Source of the DNA: Niveibacterium sp. SC-1
Lineage (GTDB): Bacteria; Pseudomonadota; Gammaproteobacteria; Burkholderiales; Rhodocyclaceae
Length of the DNA stretch: 64,000 nt
Direction of reading: 5' to 3'
Assembly: GCF_038235435.1 (NCBI RefSeq)
Contig: NZ_CP151275.1
Span: forward strand, 2,728,001-2,792,000
Positions 26,049 to 34,784 of the stretch are shown here, one piece after another; position 1 is the stretch's first letter, and every line of letters begins with the position of its first letter. The position numbers and the translations under genes are program-made. Below the pieces are notes generated by a model. It worked only from the letters and a program-made list of their open reading frames with translations. It ran no database searches and was not told where the DNA came from.

Positions 26049-26917
26049 GCGCGGAACAGACTGCCATGGAGCCTTCCGCACAAGCGCGCCCTACGCCAGC
26101 GCCCGGCCTGTTCGCGATGCTGCGTGAAGACGTGGCCTGCGTGTTCCAGCGTGACCCTGCAGCGCGCAGCCGCATCGAGGTGCTGACGATCTATCCCGGC
26201 GTGCAGGCGCTCGTCCTGCATCGCATCGCGCATGCGCTGTGGGGGGGCGGGCTGTGCTACCTCGCGCGCCTGCTCGCCTTCCTCTCGCGCTTTCTCACCA
26301 ACATCGACATCCATCCAGGTGCGCGCATCGGCCGCCGCTTCTTCATCGACCACGGCGCTGGCGTCGTGATCGGCGAGACGGCGGAAATCGGCGATGACGT
26401 CACGCTCTATCACGGCGTCACGCTCGGAGGTACCACCTGGTCGCCGGGCAAGCGGCACCCCACGCTGGGCGACGGTGTCGTCGTCGGCGCGGGCGCGAAG
26501 GTTCTCGGTGCCATCCGCATCGGTGACCGCGCCCGTGTCGCGGCCAACTCTGTCGTCATCGAAGATGTGATGCCCGGCATGACGGTCGTCGGCATCCCGG
26601 GGCGCATGGTGCTGCCGCGCAGCCAGCGCCGGATCGCCGAGCACGGCATCGATCTGGACCACCACCAGATGCCCGATCCGGTCGGCAAGGCGATCGCCTG
26701 CCTGCTGGAGCGGATCGACGCGCTCGAAGGGCAGCTCGCCCAAGTGCGTCCTTCCACACTGGGCACTTCCATCCCGACTCCATCGAACGCATCGCAGCGT
26801 GAAGGGCAAGCCCCTTGCGCCGAGTGTTTCGACTGTGTCGAAGCCTGCAGCCAACCGCCGTTCGATGAGTCGCCCGAGGCCGTCGAAGCACTCTCCGGAG
26901 CATGCCGCCATGAATGA
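26045..26917 (+). CDS. cysE: Serine O-acetyltransferase (CysE / NifP type)
   Basis: A 290-residue acetyltransferase that makes O-acetylserine for cysteine synthesis. The left-handed beta-helix hexapeptides are clear ([40 protein letters not shown]) with catalytic His in the DHG and YHG segments. The C-terminal 50 residues are a variable extension with several Cys ([11 protein letters not shown]). In nif clusters this gene is called nifP and raises cysteine supply for Fe-S synthesis. Coupled by ATGA to nifV. Confidence 0.92.
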   Translation: MSAEQTAMEPSAQARPTPAPGLFAMLREDVACVFQRDPAARSRIEVLTIYPGVQALVLHRIAHALWGGGLCYLARLLAFLSRFLTNIDIHPGARIGRRFFIDHGAGVVIGETAEIGDDVTLYHGVTLGGTTWSPGKRHPTLGDGVVVGAGAKVLGAIRIGDRARVAANSVVIEDVMPGMTVVGIPGRMVLPRSQRRIAEHGIDLDHHQMPDPVGKAIACLLERIDALEGQLAQVRPSTLGTSIPTPSNASQREGQAPCAECFDCVEACSQPPFDESPEAVEALSGACRHE

Positions 26918-27245
26918 GTTCAACCAGCGCCTGGCGAAACTGTCGTCGGCCGAAGACTTCCTGCACTTCTTTGCACTGGACTACGACGAGTCGGTCGTGA
27001 ACGTGAATCGACTCCACATCCTCAAGCGTTTCTATCAGTACCTGCGCGCGGACGGCGAGATCGCCGCGATGAGCAACGAGGTCACGCTCTACACCCGCTA
27101 CCGAGGCTTGCTCGCCCACGCCTACGAAGACTTCGTGAAGTCCACGCCAGCGCGCGAGAAGGTCTTCAAGGTCTTCCAGGACGCCGAAGGCACGCAGCGC
27201 GTGTCGCTCGACAGCCTGCGCTCCACGCTCCCGTCTGCAGCCTGA
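26910..27245 (+). CDS. nifW: Nitrogenase-stabilising protein NifW
   Basis: A 111-residue protein matching Nif[36 protein letters not shown] in the first half. NifW associates with the MoFe protein and protects or helps mature it, particularly with regard to oxygen. Its ATG lies inside the end of cysE (8-bp overlap), and fixA follows by 10 bp. Confidence 0.93.
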   Translation: MNEFNQRLAKLSSAEDFLHFFALDYDESVVNVNRLHILKRFYQYLRADGEIAAMSNEVTLYTRYRGLLAHAYEDFVKSTPAREKVFKVFQDAEGTQRVSLDSLRSTLPSAA

Positions 27246-27255
27246 GGAGAGCGCC

Positions 27256-28098
27256 ATGCACATCGTCGTCTGCATCAAGCAGGTACCCGACTCGGCGCAG
27301 ATCCGCGTCCATCCGGTCACGAACACGATCATGCGCCAGGGCGTGCCCTCGGTCGTGAATCCCTACGATCTGTTCGCGCTCGAAGAGGCGCTGCGCCTGA
27401 AGGACAAGTTCGGTGGCCGCGTCACCATGCTCTGCATGGGCCCGCCCCAGGCCGAGGACGCGCTGAAGAAATGCATCTCCTTCGGCGCGGACGACGCGAT
27501 CCTCGTGACCGACCGCGCCTTTGCCGGCGCGGACACGCTCGCCACCTCCTACGCACTGGCCGCCGCTATCCGCAAGATCGGCGAGGACCAGCAGGTGGAC
27601 ATCGTCTTCACCGGCAAGCAGACCATCGACGGCGACACCGCGCAGGTCGGCCCCGGCATCGCCAAGCGCATGGGCCTGCAACTGCTGAGCTACGTATCGC
27701 GGATTGTCGAACTTGATCTGGCGAGCCGACGCATCGTCGTCGAGCGTCGCGCGGAAGGCGGCGTGCAGGTGCTGGAGACCGCGGTGCCCTGCCTGATCAC
27801 GATGCTCGAGAACACCAACGAGATGCGCTTCGCGCCCATGGACAACATGATCCGCGCCGCGCGCTACGAGGTACGCAAGTGGAACAAGGACGCCGCCGGC
27901 ATCGAGGACATCGGAAAGATCGGCCTGAAGGGCTCGCCCACGGTGGTGAGCAAGGTCTTCGGTCCCTCGCCGCGCGAGGAAAAGGCCGAGCTCGTCAGTG
28001 CCGAGACCTCCACGCCGCGCGACATGGCCCTGAACATCCTGCAGATGATCTTCACGCGCAAGCCTGAACTGGAAGCGCAGATCGTCGGCAAGTACTGA
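27256..28098 (+). CDS. fixA: Electron-transfer flavoprotein beta subunit FixA
   Basis: A 280-residue ETF-beta of the FixA group: MHIVVCIKQVPDSAQIRV, VVNPYDLFALEEALRLKD, then FTGKQTIDGDTAQVGP. With FixB, FixC and FixX it forms a membrane-associated bifurcating complex that uses NADH to reduce quinone and a low-potential ferredoxin/flavodoxin for nitrogenase. Second-tier gene in the nifV operon. Confidence 0.95.
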   Translation: MHIVVCIKQVPDSAQIRVHPVTNTIMRQGVPSVVNPYDLFALEEALRLKDKFGGRVTMLCMGPPQAEDALKKCISFGADDAILVTDRAFAGADTLATSYALAAAIRKIGEDQQVDIVFTGKQTIDGDTAQVGPGIAKRMGLQLLSYVSRIVELDLASRRIVVERRAEGGVQVLETAVPCLITMLENTNEMRFAPMDNMIRAARYEVRKWNKDAAGIEDIGKIGLKGSPTVVSKVFGPSPREEKAELVSAETSTPRDMALNILQMIFTRKPELEAQIVGKY

Positions 28099-28117
28099 AC
28101 ACCCCGCGGAGAGCATC

Positions 28118-29230
28118 ATGACAACAGCCAGCAATCCCGCGGCCAAGAAGCCGCTGACGCCGACCAAGGGCGGCCGCAACCTCGAACTGTCCGACGAGCT
28201 CAAGGCCTACAAGGGCGTGTGGGTCTTCATCGAGCACGATCGCGGCGTCGTGCATCCGGTGTCCTGGGAGCTCATCGGCGAGGGCAGAAAGCTGGCCGAC
28301 AAGCTCGGCGTGGCGCTCTCCGGCGTGCTACTCGGAGCCCCTGACGACCCGCTGGACAGCTTCGCCGCCGAGGCCTTCCATTTCGGCGCCGACAACTGCT
28401 ACGTGGTGCGTGACGCGGTGCTCAAGGGCTACCGCAACGAGCCCTACACCAAGGGGCTCACCGACCTGGTCAACAAGTACCAGCCGGAGATCGTCCTCCT
28501 GGGCGCGACCAGCCAGGGGCGCGACCTCGCGGGCTCGGTGGCGACCACGCTGCTGACCGGCCTCACCGCCGATTGCACCGAACTGAACATCGATCCGAAC
28601 ACCCGCGCGCTGGCAGCAACCCGGCCGACCTTCGGCGGCTCCCTGCTCTGCACGATCATGACGCTGGCCTACCGGCCGCAGATGGCGACCGTGCGACCGC
28701 GCGTGTTCTCCCTGCCGCGCGCCGACGAGACGCGCACCGGCACCCTGATCGAGGACAGCCTGCGCATGGTGGAGACCGACATCGTCACCAAGCTGCTCGA
28801 CTTCATCCCGGACGCGCAGAGCAACAAGGTGAACCTCGCCTACTCCGACATCATCGTCGCGGGCGGCAAGGGGCTGAAGAACCCTGACAACTTCAAGCTC
28901 GTCCGGGATCTCGCGAAGGTGCTCGGGGCCGAAGTCGGCGCCACACGCGCCGCCGTTCAGGCCGGCTGGATCGAGGCCGAACGCCAGGTCGGGCAGACCG
29001 GCAAGACCGTGCGGCCCAAGCTCTACGTCGCCGTGGGCATCTCGGGCGCGATCCAGCACCGCGTCGGCATGCAGGACTCGGACGTGATTCTCGCGATCAA
29101 CACCGACGCCAACGCGCCGATCTTCGACTTCGCGCACTACGGCATCGTCGGCAACGCGATGACCGCCGTGCCGGCACTGATCGACGCCTTCCGTGAGCAC
29201 ATCGCCGTACGCGGCAGAAAGGTGGCGTGA
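28118..29230 (+). CDS. fixB: Electron-transfer flavoprotein alpha subunit FixB
   Basis: A 370-residue ETF-alpha. The FAD-binding C-terminal domain is evident in LYVAVGISGAIQHRVGMQ and INTDANAPIFDFAHYGIVGN. A Lys-rich N-terminal extension of about 25 residues precedes the first strand (YKGVWVFIEHDRG). It partners with FixA 19 bp upstream. Confidence 0.95.
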   Translation: MTTASNPAAKKPLTPTKGGRNLELSDELKAYKGVWVFIEHDRGVVHPVSWELIGEGRKLADKLGVALSGVLLGAPDDPLDSFAAEAFHFGADNCYVVRDAVLKGYRNEPYTKGLTDLVNKYQPEIVLLGATSQGRDLAGSVATTLLTGLTADCTELNIDPNTRALAATRPTFGGSLLCTIMTLAYRPQMATVRPRVFSLPRADETRTGTLIEDSLRMVETDIVTKLLDFIPDAQSNKVNLAYSDIIVAGGKGLKNPDNFKLVRDLAKVLGAEVGATRAAVQAGWIEAERQVGQTGKTVRPKLYVAVGISGAIQHRVGMQDSDVILAINTDANAPIFDFAHYGIVGNAMTAVPALIDAFREHIAVRGRKVA

Positions 29231-29234
29231 GGCC

Positions 29235-30539
29235 ATGAACGAGCGATTTGACGTCATCGTCGTCGGCGCAGGGCCGGCCGGCAACGCGGCGGCTTACACC
29301 GCGGCGAAGGGCGGCCTCAAGGTGCTGCAGATCGAGCGCGGCGAGACACCGGGCTCCAAGAACGTGCAGGGCGCGATCCTCTACGCCGATGCGCTCGAAC
29401 AGATCATTCCCGACTTCCGCGAGGATGCGCCGCTGGAGCGCCACATCATCGAGCAGCGCATGTGGGTGCTCGACGACGAGAGTTTCATCGGCACGCACTT
29501 CCGCTCGAACGACTACAACAAGCCGCCCTACAACCGCTACACCATCATCCGCGCGCAGTTCGACAAATGGTTCTCGTCGAAAGTACGCGAGGCCGGTGCG
29601 CTGGTGATCTGCGAGACCACGGTGGAAGAACTGCTGATGGACGGCAAGCGTGTGGCTGGCGTGCGCTGCGACCGTGTCGGGGGCGACGTATTCGCCGACG
29701 TGGTGATCCTGGCTGACGGCGTGAACTCCACGCTCGCGCGCAAGGCCGGCTTCCACGGCGAACTTGTGCCCGGCAACGTCGCGCTCGCGGTCAAGGAGAT
29801 CCTCTTCCTGCCCGAGGAAACGATCCAGTCGCGCTTCAACATCGGGGAAGACGAAGGCGTGGTCATCGAGATGGTCGGCAAGGTCACCGAAGGCATGGTC
29901 GGCACTGGCTTTCTCTACACCAATCGCGACTCGCTCACGATCGGCGTCGGCTGCATGCTCGGCGACTTCAAGCACAACCCGAACCGCACCCCGCCCTACC
30001 ACCTGCTCGAACGGCTCAAGCAGCACCCTGCGATCGCGCCTCTGCTGGTCGGTGGCGAAATGAAGGAGTACGCCGCCCACCTGATCCCCGAAGGCGGCTA
30101 CAACGCGATTCCTCAGGTCTATGGGAACGGCTGGATGATCGTCGGTGATTCGGGTGGCTTTGTGAATTCGGTGCACCGCGAAGGCTCCAATCTCGCCATG
30201 ACCACGGGCCGCATCGCGGCCGAGACGGTCATTGCCGCCAAGGCCGCCGGCAAACCGTTTGATGCGCCGACGCTACGCGCCTACAAGACCGCGCTCGACG
30301 CGAGCTTCGTGATGAAGGACCTGCACAAGTATCGCGACATGCCCGACGTGTTCCACCACAACAAGCAGTTCTTCACGACCTATCCGGAGCTCGTCAATCG
30401 CGCGGCCAGCACGATGCTCACGGTCGACGGCATCGACAAGAAGACGAAGGAGCGCGAGATCTTTTCCAGTTTCAAGCGCAGCCGCTCACTCACCGGCCTC
30501 GTCGGTGACGCCTACAAGCTCTGGAGGGCCTTGAGATGA
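29235..30539 (+). CDS. fixC: FixC flavoprotein (ETF-quinone oxidoreductase type)
   Basis: A 434-residue flavoprotein with an N-terminal FAD Rossmann motif (VIVVGAGPAGNAAA, residues 7-20), the long insertion typical of FixC/ETF-QO, and GDSGGFVNSVHREGSNLAMTTG near residue 310. It passes electrons to quinone in the Fix complex. Start at 29235 lies 4 bp after fixB. Its stop overlaps the fixX start. Confidence 0.95.
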   Translation: MNERFDVIVVGAGPAGNAAAYTAAKGGLKVLQIERGETPGSKNVQGAILYADALEQIIPDFREDAPLERHIIEQRMWVLDDESFIGTHFRSNDYNKPPYNRYTIIRAQFDKWFSSKVREAGALVICETTVEELLMDGKRVAGVRCDRVGGDVFADVVILADGVNSTLARKAGFHGELVPGNVALAVKEILFLPEETIQSRFNIGEDEGVVIEMVGKVTEGMVGTGFLYTNRDSLTIGVGCMLGDFKHNPNRTPPYHLLERLKQHPAIAPLLVGGEMKEYAAHLIPEGGYNAIPQVYGNGWMIVGDSGGFVNSVHREGSNLAMTTGRIAAETVIAAKAAGKPFDAPTLRAYKTALDASFVMKDLHKYRDMPDVFHHNKQFFTTYPELVNRAASTMLTVDGIDKKTKEREIFSSFKRSRSLTGLVGDAYKLWRALR

Positions 30540-30835
30540 ACACTGTGTCCGTCAATGTGGAAGAGAAGCTCTTCCAGAACCGCTACAAGGTCGACCACGG
30601 TCGCCCGCACATCCAGATCAAGGACGCGAGCGTCTGCCGCAACACGTGCAAGACGCAGTCCTGCACCTTCGTGTGCCCGGCCGCCTGCTACAAGGCCGAA
30701 GGCAACGGCGGCGTCACCCTGATTACCGATGGCTGCCTCGAATGCGGCAGCTGCCGGATCATCTGCAACGAGCATGAGAACGTGGCCTGGGAATACCCGA
30801 GGGGCGGTCACGGCATCCTGTTCAAGTTCGGCTGA
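30536..30835 (+). CDS. fixX: Ferredoxin-like protein FixX
   Basis: A 99-residue Fe-S protein of the FixX family: the Cys-rich segment CRNTCKTQSCTFVCPAACY and the second motif CLECGSCRIICNEH, followed by AWEYPRGGHGI. It completes the FixABCX complex. ATGA-coupled to fixC. Confidence 0.95.
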   Translation: MNTVSVNVEEKLFQNRYKVDHGRPHIQIKDASVCRNTCKTQSCTFVCPAACYKAEGNGGVTLITDGCLECGSCRIICNEHENVAWEYPRGGHGILFKFG

Positions 30836-30850
30836 AAGTACGGAAGACGA

Positions 30851-31312
30851 ATGGAAGAGATCCAGTTATTCCTCGCCCATGCGATCCAGCTCGAACGCGA
30901 AGCTGCCTCCCGCTACGATGAACTGCAGGCCATGATGCAGAGCGCCGGCAACAAGGAGGTCGCTGCCTTTTTCGCGGACATGGCGCGCTTCGCCCGGCGT
31001 CACCTTGAAGAAGCCATGCAGCGCGGTGGTTTCCGCGAGATTCCGCAGATGCACTGGAGTGAATTCCGCTGGCCCAGCGGTGTCTCGCCGGAGGCGGCGG
31101 CCTGGGAAGGCGTGGATGCGCTGATGGACGTGCAGTCGGCCCTGTTGCTCGCGCTCGATGGTGAAGATCGCAGCCGCAGCTTCTACAGCCAGGTACGCGA
31201 CGCCACGCAGGACCCGGACGTGCGCCGCTTCGCCGCGGAGTTCGCCGAGGAGGAAGCTGGCCACGTGGAGGCGCTCCACCACTGGATCGAACGCCAGCAC
31301 GCCGGCCGATGA
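30851..31312 (+). CDS. Ferritin-like (rubrerythrin-type) diiron protein
   Basis: A 153-residue four-helix protein. Metal-ligand-like residues occur in the expected order: IQLEREAASRYDE (helix 1), FARRHLEEAM (helix 2), LALDGEDRSRSFY (helix 3) and FAEEEAGHVEAL (helix 4, ExxH). Such proteins are often found at the ends of nif/fix operons; a role in iron handling or peroxide/oxygen protection is inferred. It is 15 bp after fixX. Confidence 0.75.
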   Translation: MEEIQLFLAHAIQLEREAASRYDELQAMMQSAGNKEVAAFFADMARFARRHLEEAMQRGGFREIPQMHWSEFRWPSGVSPEAAAWEGVDALMDVQSALLLALDGEDRSRSFYSQVRDATQDPDVRRFAAEFAEEEAGHVEALHHWIERQHAGR

Positions 31313-31779
31313 GCCCGGGCACGAACATGAGGGGCGCCACCGAGCAGTTCCTCGCCAACGTGATGGCGCTCGAAGGCGACGCAGCCCGGCACTACGCCGA
31401 ATTCGCCCGACGCGCCCTCGATGCTGGCAACGCGGATCTGGAGGAGTTCTTCGCCGGACTCACCGAGGCAACACGTATGGAGGCGCACGAGGCCGGCGCC
31501 GAGGGCGGACGAGGCGTACAAGCGTCCTTGCTGCTCAAGCGGCTCGGCGACTCCGATATACGCCCACGTCGCGCAACGCAGCTGCAAGGGCGCGCGCTCG
31601 ACCTGCATCTGGCGATCTCACACGCGCTCGAACTCAAGCGCCGCTGCCACGCCTACTACGCGAGCGTCGCTGCGCTGGAGCCCGATACGCCACTGCGCCG
31701 CAGGGCCCAGGCCCTTGAGACTGAAAGCGCCCTGCATCTCGCCGCGCTCGAAGGCTGGATCGTTCGCCTGGGCGCCTGA
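31309..31779 (+). CDS. Ferritin-like paralogue with partly lost metal ligands
   Basis: A 156-residue helical protein that aligns with the preceding gene: FLANVMALEGDAARHYAEF resembles helix 1, and ALETESALHLAALEGWIVRL resembles helix 4. In the simplest alignment the ExxH pair of helix 4 becomes SxxH, so diiron binding is doubtful. It overlaps the upstream stop (ATGA). A second ATG at 31327 is possible. It may form a heteromer with its neighbour. Confidence 0.65.
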   Translation: MSPGTNMRGATEQFLANVMALEGDAARHYAEFARRALDAGNADLEEFFAGLTEATRMEAHEAGAEGGRGVQASLLLKRLGDSDIRPRRATQLQGRALDLHLAISHALELKRRCHAYYASVAALEPDTPLRRRAQALETESALHLAALEGWIVRLGA

Positions 31780-31817
31780 ACGCCGCAGATCACCCCCAAC
31801 CGGTCGGAAGGAAGATC

Positions 31818-32141
31818 ATGAGCCGCCCCCAACGTCACGTCTTCGTTTGTGCCCAGCAACGCCCGCCAGAGCATCCGCGCGGCTCCTGCGCCGGCAAGGG
31901 CGGCACCGCAGTGCTGCAGGCCTTCTGGGCCGAACTGCAGAAACACAAGGCCCACGACACGATCGCCGTCACCTACTCCGGCTGCCTCGGCCCCTGCGAC
32001 GGCGGGACCAACGTGCTTGTGTATCCGGAGGCCGTGCTCTACAGCGGTGTCACACAGGACGACGTCGCGGAAATCTTCGAGCGCCACCTGCTGGGTGGGG
32101 AACCGCTCGCACGCCTCGTCGCGCCCGGGGAAGCGTGGTGA
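31818..32141 (+). CDS. Thioredoxin-fold [2Fe-2S] ferredoxin
   Basis: A 107-residue ferredoxin of the thioredoxin-like (Shethna-type) family. The ligand pattern is a first Cys in HVFVCAQQRP, a second after HPRGSC, and a C-terminal pair in YSGCLGPCDGG. The ribosome site GGAAGGAAG precedes the ATG. Relatives occur in nif regions of Azotobacter and other diazotrophs. The electron partner is unknown. Confidence 0.85.
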   Translation: MSRPQRHVFVCAQQRPPEHPRGSCAGKGGTAVLQAFWAELQKHKAHDTIAVTYSGCLGPCDGGTNVLVYPEAVLYSGVTQDDVAEIFERHLLGGEPLARLVAPGEAW

Positions 32142-32620
32142 CTCCTCGCCGGCGAAGCCTCGGGCGCCTACTTCGGCGGGGAGATCACCCCCGCCGTCCA
32201 ACGGCTGCTGGTACAGATCCCGGGTGCGCCGCCCGAGGAGATCGGGGCCTTGCTCTGGACTGCCCGGGTCTCCAGCCCCGAGTGCCTGCCGGTGTCTTGC
32301 CTGTTGTACAAGTTCCATGCGACGCGGCAGGAACTGGAGCAGGCCGAGCGCGCGGCGCGCGACGGACTGCTGCAGGCGGCCCGCCAGGCAGGCCTGCCCG
32401 AAACCTGGGAGACGGTGGAGCCGGGCATCGCCGATTTCAGCCGCCCGGTGCCGCGCGTTTCTGCCTCTTCACGCTCAAGGCGCTGGCCTACATCTGCCTG
32501 CGGCGAGGGAAAACAGAAGAGGCAAGAGCGCTGCTGCAGAAGATCCGGCAACTGTCGGGCGCGAACGGGCTCGGCGATGAAGTGGTCCTGGCCTTGCTCG
32601 ACGGCAGCCTGAAGGAATGA
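32142..32620 (+). pseudogene. Frameshifted paralogue of the helical-repeat nif gene (10037-10669)
   Basis: Homology to the protein at 10037-10669 runs first in the frame of the upstream ferredoxin (GGEITPAVQRLL, CLLYKFHATRQELEQAERAA, GLPETWETVEPGIADFSRP) and then, from about 32445, in the next frame (AARFCLFTLKALAYICLR, ARALLQKIRQL). One missing G in the CCCGG run at 32444-32448 would restore continuity. No start codon is apparent in the first frame; a GTG at 32138 overlaps the ferredoxin stop, but in the other frame. Either the gene is decaying or the assembly has an error. Confidence 0.75.
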
Positions 32621-32725
32621 GGCCCTGGCGTGCGGGCGGCGACCTGCGGACGATTTCCGCTGCCGGTCGCCGTGGTGACGATTCGAGCGTGCGGATCCGG
32701 GCGAACGGATCTGCACGCAATCGCC

Positions 32726-33646
32726 TCAAGCGCTTTCCGCCTCGTCCTTCGACAATGCGAATTGCCCGCTCAAAGGCATGCAAAGCTCAACAGTGATCGG
32801 ATTTGCGGTTGGCAATACGCTGGGCCGGTAGTGCTCGACGAAGGGCTCTTCGCTCAGCGCGTGGCCGCTGTGCGGCAACCATTCACCGAGCATTTCTATC
32901 CACGCGGCACCTATGCCCGAGCGCGGCCCGGCGTAAGCGAGGCAGGCATACACCCCACCCTCGATACGCTTGCGCGACACCCTTTCGCCACTCGGCGTCC
33001 AGCCCGCGGGCAACTCGACGCAGGCATCGTAGCGGCAGCGCGAAGGCGGCGTGATCAAGGGATCATCCAGGGGCATGCCGAAACGCGCCTGATGGGCGAG
33101 GCCCTGCGAGAGCTGCCATTCAATGCAGCGTGCCCAGGCCTCGTCGGCAGTGTCGCGATAGTCCCCCGTCATACGGAAGTAAGCGACCGTACGATCCGGC
33201 TCGCAGCGCATACGAACGTCCAGACCGCTGCAGGCCCGGTCGCCGCCAGCGCATCCGCGGATCGGATCCCATTGCCGATAGCCACCGCTGCGCCAGTTGC
33301 TCGGGCTCATGCCGAAATGCTGGGCGAAGGCCCGCGAGAACCCCTCCGCCGACGTGAAGCCGCACTGCAGGGCTACGGCCTGGACCGAGATCGCCGGGTT
33401 GTGGACGAGCTGGCCCCCCGCCTTCTCAAGCCGGCGGTGGCGTACGAAGTCCTGCAGGGTCTCGCCAGTCCAGGCACGGAAGATGCGGTGGAAGTGGTAG
33501 GGTGAAAACGCGGCCACCGATGCGAGTGCGTCGAGCCGCAGCGGCTCGGTTTCGGCCAGGTGGCCATCGATGAAATCGAGAACCCGGTTCATCCGCTGCG
33601 CGAATGCCGCAGCCTTGTCATGACGCTTGTCCTCTACCTTGGGCAT
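32726..33646 (-). CDS. AraC-family regulator with GyrI-like ligand domain
   Basis: A 306-residue regulator. Two AraC helix-turn-helix motifs occupy the N-terminal 115 residues (LDALASVAAFSPYHFHRIFRAWTG and VQAVALQCGFTSAEGFSRAFAQHFG). A GyrI-like/effector-binding domain follows (RTVAYFRMTGDYRD, GERVSRKRIEGGVYACLAY). The ATG at 33646 has GGGGAGG upstream. Its place at the border of the beta-1,3-glucan genes makes a regulatory link possible, but GyrI-type regulators usually respond to small hydrophobic molecules. Confidence 0.85.
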   Translation of the reverse strand: MPKVEDKRHDKAAAFAQRMNRVLDFIDGHLAETEPLRLDALASVAAFSPYHFHRIFRAWTGETLQDFVRHRRLEKAGGQLVHNPAISVQAVALQCGFTSAEGFSRAFAQHFGMSPSNWRSGGYRQWDPIRGCAGGDRACSGLDVRMRCEPDRTVAYFRMTGDYRDTADEAWARCIEWQLSQGLAHQARFGMPLDDPLITPPSRCRYDACVELPAGWTPSGERVSRKRIEGGVYACLAYAGPRSGIGAAWIEMLGEWLPHSGHALSEEPFVEHYRPSVLPTANPITVELCMPLSGQFALSKDEAESA

Positions 33647-33911
33647 CGTCAACCTCCCCGTCTTGCGTCAGGGGCATCGCCGGCGAGCCGCTTGAACCGC
33701 TGTTCTCCTCTGGATTGTCTGACCATGGCTCTCCTCCTGCTGCTGGAGCTACTCGGGTAGCTCCTCGTTATGAATTCGGTCTCCGTTCTGCGACGGATGC
33801 CCCTGCTGCGCGATTGCCGTATCCCGCTGGCGCCAGCGGCGATCGTAACGCGGGCGCGGCCTGCCTCATCGGCCACTACCGATCGCCCGCACGCCTTGGC
33901 GCCGACTCCGC

Positions 33912-34784
33912 TCACGAGCCCGCCTGATAGACCCGAACGTAGTCAACTTCCATCTGCACAGGGAAGATGAGATCTTCGACCGCTCCGCCTAAAGTGCCCC
34001 CGATCGCGAGGTTCAGCAAGAGGTATTGCGGCTTGTCGAACGGCCAGCCGCCAAGGCCGCCGCCCGGATTGTCGAACCTGAAGTAGTAGCTGTTATCCAC
34101 CCCAACAAGGATGCGATCCCTGGTCCAGTACAACTGGTAGTTGTGGAAGGCCGAGCAGGCGCTGCTTACCTGGGTGCTCGCCCCCCGTTGCGTGCCCTTC
34201 GCATGATTGAAGAGCCGGGTGTGGATCGTGCCGAGAATGCTGCTCGGCGCGCTGCCGACCTGCTCCATGATGTCGATCTCACCGTCGTCCGGCCAGGCGC
34301 CGCCTGTGCCCAGCATCCAGATCGCGGGCCAGGTGCCGCGACCGCAGGGCAGCCTGGCACGGATCTCGTAGAAGCCATAGGTCCAGCTCGCCTTGCCGCG
34401 GGTCACAAGCCTTGCCGAGGAGTAACGCTGGCCGCCCCAGTCGGGCATCGCCGATAGATCCTCCTTGAGGGCCGAGATGACAAGACGCCCCTCCTTCACC
34501 ACCGCATTCTCCGCGCGGTCGCGCGCGTAGTACTGCAGCTCGCCGTTGTACCAACCGTCCCCGTTGCGCTCGGTGTCGTAGTCCCAGCGGCCGGGATCGG
34601 GCAAGCCGTCAGCGTCGAACTCGTCGGACCAGGCCAGCTTCCAACCCCCCGGCACGCCGCCCGCCGGCAGTTGGGTGTCGCCCACCTGGGCCGACCCCGA
34701 CTCCGAGCCCGAGCCTCCGCAGGCGGACAGTCCGCAGGCGAGCATGAGCACGGCGAGCAGATGTGCGCAGGTAGTGGACTTCAT
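33912..34784 (-). CDS. GH16 endo-beta-1,3-glucanase lipoprotein
   Basis: A 290-residue secreted lipoprotein (lipobox LSAC, Cys22). The GH16 domain covers residues 48-288; the catalytic motif is GEIDIMEQ with nucleophile Glu169, Asp171 and acid/base Glu174, and WPAIWMLG and YQLYWTRDRI flank it as in bacterial laminarinases. It should cut internal beta-1,3 bonds of laminarin-type glucans at the cell surface. Its ATG overlaps the stop of the GH81 gene (ATGA), so both form one transcript. Confidence 0.92.
   Translation of the reverse strand: MKSTTCAHLLAVLMLACGLSACGGSGSESGSAQVGDTQLPAGGVPGGWKLAWSDEFDADGLPDPGRWDYDTERNGDGWYNGELQYYARDRAENAVVKEGRLVISALKEDLSAMPDWGGQRYSSARLVTRGKASWTYGFYEIRARLPCGRGTWPAIWMLGTGGAWPDDGEIDIMEQVGSAPSSILGTIHTRLFNHAKGTQRGASTQVSSACSAFHNYQLYWTRDRILVGVDNSYYFRFDNPGGGLGGWPFDKPQYLLLNLAIGGTLGGAVEDLIFPVQMEVDYVRVYQAGS

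Noticed and set aside
31421..32620. 399-codon plus-strand frame spanning the ferritin-like, ferredoxin and helical-repeat genes
   Set aside because: Only its last 60 or so residues are protein-like; these are the shifted end of the helical-repeat pseudogene. The rest is an off-frame reading of real genes.
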